Positions 55,406-63,194 of a stretch of DNA of 64,000 nt are shown here, piece after piece. The notes under the pieces were generated by a model. It ran no database searches. It had not been told where the DNA came from and saw nothing but the letters and a program-made list of their open reading frames with translations. The number at the start of each line of letters is the position of its first letter. Positions within the stretch are counted from its first letter, which is position 1. Both the position numbers and the translations under genes were made by a program. The stretch comes from Bradyrhizobium sp. 186 (GTDB lineage: Bacteria; Pseudomonadota; Alphaproteobacteria; Rhizobiales; Xanthobacteraceae), in contig NZ_CP082164.1 in assembly GCF_023101685.1 (NCBI RefSeq), forward strand, positions 4,402,001-4,466,000. Direction: 5' to 3'.

Positions 55406-56608
55406 ATGCGAGCAAGAAACTATTTTGTGGGCGCGGCGTTCGCGCTTCTGGCCGGCGGCATGACTCATTCGGCCTTGGCGCAGGACATCAAGATCGGCGA
55501 GATCAACAGCTATTCGCTGTTGCCGGCTTTCACCGAGCCGTATCGCAAGGGCTGGCAGCTCGCGGTCGAGGAGATCAACGCGGCCGGCGGCATCAACGGC
55601 AAGAAGCTTGTCGTCATCTCCAAGGACGACGGCGGCAAGCCGGCCGACGCACAGACCGCGGCCAACGAACTTGTCTCGAGCGAGGGCGTTGCGATGCTCA
55701 CAGGCACGTTCCTGTCGAACATCGGTCTCGCAGTCAGCGACTTCGCCAACCAGAAGAAGGTGTTTTTCCTCGCAGCCGAGCCGCTGACGGATGCCGTGAC
55801 CTGGTCGAAGGGCAACAAGTACACCTTCCGCCTGCGTCCCTCCAACTACATGCAGGCGGCGATGCTGGTGGAAGCCGCGAGCAAGCTGCCGGCCAAGCGC
55901 TGGGCGACGATCGCGCCGAACTATGAATACGGCCAGTCCGCGGTCGCGGTGTTCAAAAAGCTGATGTCGGAAAAGCGGCCTGACATCCAATGGGTCGACG
56001 AGCAGTGGCCGCCGCAGGGCAAGATCGACGCGGGCCCGGTGGTGCAGGCCGTTGCTGCGGCCAATCCGGAGGCGATCCTCAACGTCACCTTCGGCGCCGA
56101 CCTTGTGAAGCTCGTGCGCGAAGGCAACACCCGCGGCCTGTTCAAGGGGCGTGAGGTTGTCTCCTTCCTGACCGGCGAGCCCGAATACCTCGATCCCCTC
56201 AAGGAAGAGACGCCAGAGGGCTGGATCGTCACCGGCTATCCCTGGTACTCGATCAAGACGCCCGAGCACGATGCGTTCCTGAAGGCCTATCAGGCCAAGT
56301 ACAACGACTATCCGCGTCTGGGCTCGATCGTCGGCTACCAGACGATCAAGTCGGCGGCGGCAATTCTTGCGAAGGCCGGCTCGACCGATCCGGAGAAGCT
56401 GATTGCTGCGGCGGAGGGGCTGTCGATGCCGTCGCCGCTCGGCGAAATCACCTTCCGCAAGATCGACCACCAGTCGACGCTCGGCGCCTATGTCGGCAAG
56501 ACCGCGCTGAAGGACGGCAAGGGCGTAATGGTGGACTCCGCCTACAAGAAGGGCGCGGATTATTTGCCGAGCGACGCCGAAGTCGAGAAGCTGCGTCCGA
56601 AGGATTGA
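55406..56608 (+). CDS. ABC transporter substrate-binding protein, branched-chain amino acid type
   Basis: A protein of 400 residues with a signal peptide (YFVGAAFALLAGGMTHSALAQ). The mature part is a Leu/Ile/Val-type receptor: DIKIGEINSYSLLPAFTEPYRKGWQLAVEEINAAGGINGKKL and KDDGGKPADAQTAANELV. Members of this family also bind aromatic acids. In this island the ligand is likely the pathway substrate (nicotinate or a relative). GGAGG precedes the ATG at 55406. A 10-bp hairpin after the stop may keep its level above that of the permease. Confidence 0.9.
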   Translation: MRARNYFVGAAFALLAGGMTHSALAQDIKIGEINSYSLLPAFTEPYRKGWQLAVEEINAAGGINGKKLVVISKDDGGKPADAQTAANELVSSEGVAMLTGTFLSNIGLAVSDFANQKKVFFLAAEPLTDAVTWSKGNKYTFRLRPSNYMQAAMLVEAASKLPAKRWATIAPNYEYGQSAVAVFKKLMSEKRPDIQWVDEQWPPQGKIDAGPVVQAVAAANPEAILNVTFGADLVKLVREGNTRGLFKGREVVSFLTGEPEYLDPLKEETPEGWIVTGYPWYSIKTPEHDAFLKAYQAKYNDYPRLGSIVGYQTIKSAAAILAKAGSTDPEKLIAAAEGLSMPSPLGEITFRKIDHQSTLGAYVGKTALKDGKGVMVDSAYKKGADYLPSDAEVEKLRPKD

Positions 56609-56623
56609 TGTTCTTTCCTCTCC

Positions 56624-56647
56624 CTCTCCCCGCAAGGGCGGGGAGAG
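56624..56647 (+). terminator. GC hairpin between receptor and permease genes (attenuator)
   Basis: CTCTCCCCGC (56624-56633) and GCGGGGAGAG (56638-56647) pair perfectly around AAGG. There is no T run after it, so transcripts may be trimmed or slowed rather than ended. This would favour the receptor protein over the transporter body. Confidence 0.55.
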
Positions 56648-56675
56648 GTGACTCCAAACCCAACCCGGACCGCCG

Positions 56676-58565
56676 ATGGCCTTTTATGTCGTACAGTTTC
56701 TGACCGGTCTCGCCAGCGCAGCGTCGCTGTTCCTGGTGGCGTCGGGCCTGTCGATCATTTTTGGCGTGACGCGGATCGTGAATTTCGCGCATGGCGCCTT
56801 CTACATGATCGGCGCCTATATCGCCTTCACGCTGACGGAGCGCCTTTCGGGCGCGTTCGGCTTCTGGGGCGGCATCGTCGCCGCGGCGCTCGCGGTGGCG
56901 CTGATCGGTGTCATCGTGGAGATGGTGCTGCTCCGGCGCATCTATCATGCGCCGGAATTGTTCCAGCTGCTTGCGACCTTCGGCCTGACTTTGATGGTCG
57001 AGGATCTCGTGGTGCTGGTCTGGGGACCTGACGATCTCGTCGGCCGCCGCGCGCCGGGTTTCAAGGGCGCTGTCGATTTCTTCGGCCAGAACATCCCGAG
57101 CTACGATCTATTCCTGATCGTGCTAGGTCCCGTCGTGCTCGGCATTCTCTGGCTGCTGTTCCAGCGCACGCGCTGGGGCGTGCTGGTGCGGGCGGCGACG
57201 CAGGATCGCGACATGGTCGCGGCGCTCGGCGTCAATCAGAAATGGCTGTTCACGAGCGTGTTTGCGGTTGGCGTGTTCCTCGCCGCGCTCGGCGGCGCGC
57301 TCCAGATCCCGCGCGATGCAGTCCATCACGCCATGGATTTGCGCATCATCGTCGAGGTTTTCGTCGTCGTCGTGATCGGCGGCCTCGGCAGCATCATCGG
57401 CGCCTTCGTTGCGGCGGTGCTCGTCTCCGAGCTCAACGCCTTCGGTATCCTGATCTTTCCGAAGATTTCCATCATCCTCGTCTTCCTCGTGATGGCTGCG
57501 GTGCTGATCGTGCGGCCCTGGGGCCTGTTCGGCCGGCCCGAGGCGCCGGCGCGCAAGACGCCGGGTCTCACCGTCAATCCCTGGCGCCCGTTGACCTTGA
57601 ACGAGCGGCTGGCTGCGCTGGCAGCACTGATCATCGCGGCGACGCTGCCGCTGTTTGCCGGCAACTATGCGCTGACCGTCGGCTCGGAAATCGCGATCTT
57701 CGTGATCTTCGCCGTGAGCCTGCATTTCCTGATGGCGGTCGGCGGGCTCGCGTCCTTCGGCCATGCCGCCTATTTCGGGCTCGGCGCCTACGGCGTCGCC
57801 TTCCTCGCCAAGATGGCGGGACTGCCGATGATCTTCTGCCTGCTGCTCGGGCCGCTACTCGGTTGCCTCGGCGCCGCCGTGTTCGGCTTCTTCGCGGTGC
57901 AGCTCTCTGGGGTCTATTTTGCGATGCTGACGCTCGCGTTCGCGCAGATCGTGTGGTCGATCGCGTTTCAGTGGGTGAGCGTGACCGGCGGCGACAACGG
58001 CATTCTGGGTGTCTGGCCTTCGAGCTGGGCGGCGAGCCCGTCGCATTTCTATTGGCTGGCGCTCGGTGTCGCCGCGCTGGTGACGGTCGCGCTGCGCATC
58101 GCAGTGTTCTCGCCGTTCGGCTACGGCTTGCGCGCCACCCGTGATTCGGCGTTGCGCAGCGAAGCCGTTGGCGTCAACGTCAAGCGGATGCAGTGGACAG
58201 CCTTCGTGATCGCGGGAACGACGGCCGGCATCGGCGGTGCGCTGTTCGCCTACCTCAAGGGCAGCGTCTTCCCCGACAATCTCGGCATTTCGCTCTCGGT
58301 CGACGCGCTCGTCATGGTGCTGCTCGGCGGCGTCGAGACGGTGTCGGGCGGGGTGATCGGCGCGATCGTCTACAAGGCGCTCAACATCTGGCTGATCAGC
58401 CAGACCGATCTCTCCAAACTGGTGCTCGGCGGCTTCATTGTTCTGATCGTCGTGGTTTTCCCGAAGGGCATCGTCGGCATGCTGGAGATGCTCGCGCAAC
58501 GGCGCAAGAGCACGTCGCCGCCGGGGGCAACCCTGCTTGCCAAGCCGATCGAGTCCGCCGAATGA
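56676..58565 (+). CDS. fused LivH-LivM-type ABC permease
   Basis: A protein of 629 residues. Residues about 1-290 are LivH-like (FGVTRIVNFAHGAFYMIGAYIAF, and the ABC-coupling region GALQIPRDAVHHAMDLRIIVEVFVVVVIGGLGSIIGA). Residues about 305-629 are LivM-like (FGHAAYFGLGAYGVAFLAKMAG, RATRDSALRSEAVGVNVKRMQWTAFVIAG, VDALVMVLLGGVETVSGGVIG). The two permeases are usually separate proteins. About 14 or more membrane helices are expected. The stop overlaps the ATPase start by 4 bases. Confidence 0.9.
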   Translation: MAFYVVQFLTGLASAASLFLVASGLSIIFGVTRIVNFAHGAFYMIGAYIAFTLTERLSGAFGFWGGIVAAALAVALIGVIVEMVLLRRIYHAPELFQLLATFGLTLMVEDLVVLVWGPDDLVGRRAPGFKGAVDFFGQNIPSYDLFLIVLGPVVLGILWLLFQRTRWGVLVRAATQDRDMVAALGVNQKWLFTSVFAVGVFLAALGGALQIPRDAVHHAMDLRIIVEVFVVVVIGGLGSIIGAFVAAVLVSELNAFGILIFPKISIILVFLVMAAVLIVRPWGLFGRPEAPARKTPGLTVNPWRPLTLNERLAALAALIIAATLPLFAGNYALTVGSEIAIFVIFAVSLHFLMAVGGLASFGHAAYFGLGAYGVAFLAKMAGLPMIFCLLLGPLLGCLGAAVFGFFAVQLSGVYFAMLTLAFAQIVWSIAFQWVSVTGGDNGILGVWPSSWAASPSHFYWLALGVAALVTVALRIAVFSPFGYGLRATRDSALRSEAVGVNVKRMQWTAFVIAGTTAGIGGALFAYLKGSVFPDNLGISLSVDALVMVLLGGVETVSGGVIGAIVYKALNIWLISQTDLSKLVLGGFIVLIVVVFPKGIVGMLEMLAQRRKSTSPPGATLLAKPIESAE

Positions 58566-59353
58566 GTGTCGCACCCCCACTTCTCGCGGTCGAAGGCCTG
58601 ACCAAATCCTACGGCGGCATCCATGCCGTGCGCGGCGTCTCGTTCTCACTGCGCGCCGGTGAAATTCTGGCTCTGATCGGCCCGAACGGTGCGGGCAAGA
58701 GCACCTGCTTCGACATGCTCAACGGCCAGAACAAGCCTGACACGGGGCACGTCCGTCTTCTCGGCGAGGACACCACGGCTAAGAAGCCGCGCGAGATTTG
58801 GCGGCTCGGGGTCGGGCGCACGTTCCAGATCACGGCGACGTTCGCGACCATGACGGTGCGCGAGAACGTGCAGGTCGCGCTGATCTCGCACGGAAAGCAA
58901 TTGTTCAATCTCTGGGGCTCGGCCCCGAACTTCGACCGCGGCGAGGCCGGCCGTCTGCTCGAACTCGTCGGCATGGGGGGCTACGCGGATCGCCCGTGTG
59001 GCGAGCTCGCCTATGGCGACCTCAAGCGGCTCGAGCTGGCGGTGGCCCTCGCCAACCAGCCGAAGTTGCTGCTGATGGACGAGCCGACCGCCGGCATGGC
59101 GCCGCGCGAGCGCGTCGACCTGATGCGTCTGACCGCGCAGATCGCGCGGGAGAAGTCGATCGGCGTGCTCTTCACCGAGCATGACATGGATGTGGTGTTC
59201 GAGCATGCCGACCGCATCATCGTGCTTAACCGCGGCACGCTGATTGCCGAGGGCTCGCCGTCGGAGGTGCGTGGCAATCCGCAGGTGCAGGCGGTCTATC
59301 TCGGCGAAGGTCTGGTCTACGATTCCCGCCATCGCGAGGGAGCCTCGGCATGA
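58562..59353 (+). CDS. ABC transporter ATPase, LivG type
   Basis: A protein of 263 residues. Walker A is LIGPNGAGKSTCFDMLNG, and the LivG-specific opening is VGRTFQITATFATMTVRENV. The signature region is CGELAYGDLKRLELAVALANQPKLLLMDEPTAGMAPRERVDL; the usual LSGGQ reads LAYGD, which is common in this subfamily. The switch His is FTEHDMDVVF. It overlaps both its neighbours by 4 bases. Confidence 0.92.
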   Translation: MSVAPPLLAVEGLTKSYGGIHAVRGVSFSLRAGEILALIGPNGAGKSTCFDMLNGQNKPDTGHVRLLGEDTTAKKPREIWRLGVGRTFQITATFATMTVRENVQVALISHGKQLFNLWGSAPNFDRGEAGRLLELVGMGGYADRPCGELAYGDLKRLELAVALANQPKLLLMDEPTAGMAPRERVDLMRLTAQIAREKSIGVLFTEHDMDVVFEHADRIIVLNRGTLIAEGSPSEVRGNPQVQAVYLGEGLVYDSRHREGASA

Positions 59354-60054
59354 AGCTCACGGTCGAAGGGCTCAACAGCCATTATGGCCCGGCGCATATC
59401 CTGTTCGACATCGGCTTCGAGGTCGGCGAGGGCGAGGTGGTGGCGCTGCTCGGGCGCAACGGCGCCGGCAAGTCGACGACGTTCCGCTCGATCGTCGGCC
59501 TCGTGGCGCAGCGCTCCGGCCGCATCATGTTCGAAGGCAAGGACGTATCGGTGCGGCCGACGCATGAGATCGTGCGCGACGGCCTCGGTTATGTGCCGGA
59601 GGAGCGCCGCATCTTCACCGATCTGACGGTCGAGGAGAATCTCGAGGTCGGCCGGCAGCCGAAGCGGCCGAACGCGCCGTTCTGGACCCGCGAAAAGCTG
59701 TTCACGCTGTTTCCGAACCTGAGCGAGATGCGCAACCGGCCGGGCGGCCGCATGAGCGGCGGCGAGCAGCAGATGCTGACGATCGCGCGCACGCTGATGG
59801 GCAATCCGTCGCTGGTGCTGCTGGATGAACCCTCGGAAGGTCTGTCGCCGAAGATCGTGGAGCAGATGGTCGATGCCATCCTGACCATGAAGAAGGAAGG
59901 CGTGAGCATCGTCGTCTCCGAGCAGAATCTGCACTTTGCGCGGCTGATATCCGATCGCGCCTACATCATCGAGCGCGGCCGGATCTGCTTCGGCGGCACG
60001 ATGGTCGAGCTCGATGCGCGCCCGGATATCCGCGATGCGCATCTGTCGTTGTGA
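59350..60054 (+). CDS. ABC transporter ATPase, LivF type
   Basis: A protein of 234 residues. Walker A is LLGRNGAGKSTTFRSIVGL, the signature is RMSGGEQQMLTIARTLMGNPSLVLLDEPSEGLSP, and the LivF-typical sequence GLGYVPEERRIFTDLTVEENLEVG lies between. It completes the two-ATPase importer with the LivG-type protein. marR begins 16 bases after the stop. Confidence 0.92.
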   Translation: MKLTVEGLNSHYGPAHILFDIGFEVGEGEVVALLGRNGAGKSTTFRSIVGLVAQRSGRIMFEGKDVSVRPTHEIVRDGLGYVPEERRIFTDLTVEENLEVGRQPKRPNAPFWTREKLFTLFPNLSEMRNRPGGRMSGGEQQMLTIARTLMGNPSLVLLDEPSEGLSPKIVEQMVDAILTMKKEGVSIVVSEQNLHFARLISDRAYIIERGRICFGGTMVELDARPDIRDAHLSL

Positions 60055-60070
60055 GGGGGACGGGCAGTCA

Positions 60071-60526
60071 ATGGCGAGAAGCGTTGCGGTGAAGAAGAGC
60101 GTCAAGCAGGCGAAGCCCTCCTATGTGCTCGACGAGCAGGTCGGCTTTATCCTGCGCCAGGTCTGGCAGCGTCATAGCTCGATCTTCGCCCGCGACATCG
60201 GCACCAATATCACGCCGACGCAATGGGCGGCGCTGTCGAAACTCGCCGAGACCGGACCGTGCTCGCAGAACCAGCTCGGGCGTCTGACGGCGATGGACGT
60301 CGCGACGATCAAGGGCGTGATCGATCGCTTGACTGCGCGCGGATTGACCGAGACGAGCCAGGATCCCGATGACGGGCGGCGGCTGCTGGTCAGCCTCACG
60401 CGCGCCGGCCAGCAGGTCGCGGAAAAAGTCGCGCCGAATGCGCTCGCCATCACCCGTGAGACGCTTGCACCGCTCGATGCCAAGGAGCGCGAGACGCTGA
60501 TGGCGCTATTGAACAAGTTGCGGTGA
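60071..60526 (+). CDS. MarR family transcriptional regulator
   Basis: A protein of 151 residues from the ATG at 60071. The winged helix reads NITPTQWAALSKLAETGPCSQNQLGRLTAMDVATIKGVIDRLTARGLTETSQDPDDGRRLLVSLTRAG, the MarR pattern. The basic N terminus MARSVAVKKSVKQAKP is unusual. As last gene of the hnr-transport operon it is placed to control its own cluster. MarR dimers bind palindromes of about 16-20 bases, like those at 47065, 52215, 52365 and 63111. Its ligand may be the pathway substrate. Confidence 0.88.
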   Translation: MARSVAVKKSVKQAKPSYVLDEQVGFILRQVWQRHSSIFARDIGTNITPTQWAALSKLAETGPCSQNQLGRLTAMDVATIKGVIDRLTARGLTETSQDPDDGRRLLVSLTRAGQQVAEKVAPNALAITRETLAPLDAKERETLMALLNKLR

Positions 60527-60571
60527 GCGGCGACTAACCTCGATGAATCGATTTCATCGGGGATGTTCGGA

Positions 60572-60954
60572 ATGAGGGCGGCGAAGCGCTTTGCGACGGT
60601 ATTGAGTGTCGGCGCGGCATTGGCGGCCGGTTGCGGCCCTGTCTGGGCAACCCAAGCCTATGAGGGTTTTTGGGCGTCGACCAAAAAGGATTGCCGCGAT
60701 CAGGACAGTGCCAACCGCATGAGCATCGAAGGCGGCAACCGCCTCTACTGGTACGAGACCCGCTGCCGTGCCAGCGAGATCACCGCCGAGGCCAATCGAA
60801 GCTGGAAGATGCGGCTCGCTTGCGAAGGCGAGGGGGAGAAGTTTCGCTCCAATCCCCGGATTTCGATCGGCGCGGATAGCCGGTTGAGAACGGCCCGGTC
60901 GGCCAAGCCAAGCACCAAGTTTACGTGCGTTGTGAGACCTTCAAACGTCGCTGA
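60572..60954 (+). pseudogene. frameshifted gene for a small secreted protein
   Basis: It starts MRAAKRFATVLSVGAALAAGCGPVWA, a signal peptide, then QAYEGFWASTKKDCRDQDSANRMSIEGG and ETRCRASEITAEANRSWKMRLACEGEGE. After about 60886 the frame becomes Ser/Arg-rich and runs antisense into the methyltransferase gene as far as 61117. Adding one G after 60886 restores ENGPVGQAKHQVYVRCETFKRR and a stop at 60952-60954, just before the convergent gene's stop. This indicates a single-base deletion, or a sequencing error. The intact protein would have about 127 residues, be periplasmic, and contain several Cys. Confidence 0.65.
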
Positions 60955-60963
60955 TTCAGGCGA

Positions 60964-61749
60964 TCACGTCTTTCCCGGCCTAGCCACCGGTTGTCGGCCC
61001 GACATGCCGTCCCACCGGATCTTACGCAGGCTTTCGACTTCCCATAGCGCCAGCTGCCGCCGGTCGAACGGCGGCACCCCGTCGTCGAGCACCGTGATCG
61101 GCGGCGGGAAGTTGTAGGGTGGCGCGCACAGATCGATGGTGAAGAAGTCGCCCGCGCGAATCGCGCGGTTTCGGCCATCCGGATAGGTGGTGGTCAGAAG
61201 ATATCTGATGTCGGACCGGAGGATGTTTTCGATCGCTTGAAAGATCATGTCCTCGGACAGATGAACGAGGCAGTCCCGGCAGAGCAGCAGGTCGGCTTCC
61301 GGAAGCGGATCTTTGCAGAGGTCGATCCGGCGGAAGGTGCGATCCGGCCGGCCGAATTGTTTAGCCGCGCATTCGACCAACTCCGGGACGATGTCACCCC
61401 CGATGTAGTGCGCCACCGGAAGTTCGATCTTCGACAGCCAATGAAAATCGCCGCAAGGCAAGTCGAGCAGGGTGCGGATCTTGAGGTCGCCGACCAGGTC
61501 GGGCAGGCTTGCTCGTACTCTTTGAGTATTGTGCAGGGTGGATCCGCCGCCGGAAGCAGTTTCCTGATAACCCCAGATGTTGCGCCGATAGATTTCGCCG
61601 AACACTTCGCCGGGCGTGCCGCGCAGATTGCGCACCATTTGCGAGCGCATCCACGTCAGCACCGGCGTCGGCAATGTCCGGCGCGCGATGTCGATAGCTG
61701 CCGAGAAAAAAGCCGTCCGACGTAACCGGTCTGCAAATTTATCGAACAT
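60964..61749 (-). CDS. class I SAM-dependent methyltransferase
   Basis: A protein of 261 residues from the ATG at 61749 (MFDKFADRLRR). The SAM-binding motif is LLDLPCGDFHWLSKI, and VAHYIGGDIVPELVECAAKQF and ADLLLCRDCLVHLSEDMIFQAIENIL complete the fold. Such proteins occur in sugar or small-molecule methylation. It lies between the marR operon and the enamidase-like gene and does not look like part of the pathway. It may have been inserted into the island. Confidence 0.8.
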   Translation of the reverse strand: MFDKFADRLRRTAFFSAAIDIARRTLPTPVLTWMRSQMVRNLRGTPGEVFGEIYRRNIWGYQETASGGGSTLHNTQRVRASLPDLVGDLKIRTLLDLPCGDFHWLSKIELPVAHYIGGDIVPELVECAAKQFGRPDRTFRRIDLCKDPLPEADLLLCRDCLVHLSEDMIFQAIENILRSDIRYLLTTTYPDGRNRAIRAGDFFTIDLCAPPYNFPPPITVLDDGVPPFDRRQLALWEVESLRKIRWDGMSGRQPVARPGKT

Positions 61750-61838
61750 GCTGTCACCGGAAATTAAATCAAAGATCGGCCAGGATGCCTCCGGTAAGGG
61801 GCCGACCAAAGTCAAGGTGCGTTCCGGATTTCAGGCAT

Positions 61839-63035
61839 CTACTTCGCCACGATCTCCGGCACCTTGCCTGCCGGCGGCGTGTTGCGGCTGCGCTGGGTGC
61901 GCACGATGCCGTCGATGATGGTCATGCCGATGCCGGGAAGGTCGCCGAGCTGCACGCTGTCCAGGATGTTCTTGCCGGGCGAATGCTGCGCCTTGTCCAT
62001 CAGGACGAAGTCGGCGGAGCGGCCGACTTCGATCAGGCCACAGTCGAGTTCGCGCATCCGCGCGGTGTTGCCGGTGGCGAGACAAAAGGCGATCTCGGCC
62101 GGCAGGTCACCGAGCGAGGACAGCATCGAGACCATGCGCAGGATGCCGAGCGGCTGCACGCCGGAGCCGGCGGGCGCATCGGTGCCGAGGATGACGCGGT
62201 GCAAATCGCCCATCTCGCGCGCTGTGCGCAGCGTGAACAGGGCGGAGCGCTCGTTACCATTGTGAACGAGCTCGAGGCCGCGCTTGCAGCCCTCGCAGAT
62301 GCAGCGGATCTGGTCGTCCGGGAGCGCGGTGTGGCCGCCATTGATGTGGCCGACCACGTCGGTGTCGGCCTCAAGTACAACGTCCTTGTCGATCAGGCCG
62401 GAGCCGGGGATCGAGGGGCCGCCGGTGTGGATCGTGCTCTGGATGCCGTATTTGCGCGCCCACCCGACCATCTTGCGTGCGGTGGGGCCGTCCTTGACTC
62501 CGCCCAAGCCCACTTCGCCGAGCAGCTTGACGCCGGCGGCGGCCAACTCCTTGAAATCCTCTTCGACCATCTCGCATTCGATCACCGGCGCACCGGCATG
62601 AACCTTCACGCCGCCCGGACGCAGCGTCCAGAACGCGCGCTGGGCGAAGATCGCCATGGCCTTCAGGCCGACGACGTCGCGGGGGCGGCCGGGCATGTGC
62701 ACTTCGCCGGCCGAGATCATGGTGGTGACGCCGCCATGGAGGTAGCTGTCGATCCAGTTGGTCTGGTTCTGCCGCGGCGTCCAGTCGCCGGCAACGGGGT
62801 GGACGTGGCTGTCGATCAGGCCCGGTGCAACGGTCGTGCCTTGAGCGTCGACGATGGTGGTCGCGCCTTCCGTATCGAGATCCTTGAAGCGGCCGATCGC
62901 GGTGATCTTGCCGTTCTCGGCGACGATGGTGTCGCCATCCAGGATCGGCTTTTCCAGCGCGCCCGACAGCATCAGGCCGATATTGCGGATCACGAGCTTC
63001 GAAGGTCCGGTGGCCTGGGGTGCGTCATGCGCCAT
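61839..63035 (-). CDS. ena: enamidase-like amidohydrolase
   Basis: A protein of 398 residues in the amidohydrolase superfamily. Metal-site motifs are GLIDSHVHP (about 74-82), EVGLGG, IHTGGPSIPGSG, VVGHINGGHTALPD, and LGTDAPAGSGVQPLGILR. The wording SGALEKPILDGDTIV, LHGGVTTMISAGEVHMPGRP and the ending SRNTPPAGKVPEI are, from memory, very close to enamidase of Eubacterium barkeri. That enzyme opens 1,4,5,6-tetrahydro-6-oxonicotinate to 2-formylglutarate plus ammonia. AAGGA precedes the ATG. It is divergent from the ferredoxin reductase gene across shared operator sites. Confidence 0.82.
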   Translation of the reverse strand: MAHDAPQATGPSKLVIRNIGLMLSGALEKPILDGDTIVAENGKITAIGRFKDLDTEGATTIVDAQGTTVAPGLIDSHVHPVAGDWTPRQNQTNWIDSYLHGGVTTMISAGEVHMPGRPRDVVGLKAMAIFAQRAFWTLRPGGVKVHAGAPVIECEMVEEDFKELAAAGVKLLGEVGLGGVKDGPTARKMVGWARKYGIQSTIHTGGPSIPGSGLIDKDVVLEADTDVVGHINGGHTALPDDQIRCICEGCKRGLELVHNGNERSALFTLRTAREMGDLHRVILGTDAPAGSGVQPLGILRMVSMLSSLGDLPAEIAFCLATGNTARMRELDCGLIEVGRSADFVLMDKAQHSPGKNILDSVQLGDLPGIGMTIIDGIVRTQRSRNTPPAGKVPEIVAK

Positions 63036-63110
63036 GGAAGGGGGTCCTTGTCCTTAACTGCAACGCTTCCGATCTTGGGCAGCCTTGACCGCGGGATCAA
63101 GCCGGATTAT

Positions 63111-63142
63111 TCATTAGTATACGAATGATCGTGTACAAATGA
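63111..63142. promoter_or_regulatory. operator sites between ena-like and fpr genes
   Basis: 63111-63128 is an 18-base palindrome around AGTATACG with one mismatch; its right half is TACGAATGA. Directly after it, GTACAAATGA (63133-63142) equals the right arm of the site at 47079-47088. The sites lie 76 bases before the ena-like start and 53 before fpr, so one bound protein could control both directions. Confidence 0.65.
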
Positions 63143-63194
63143 CGCATAGATGACGTTCGCCCCGGAACCGCAGGCAAGCGACAGGGAAGGTGAG

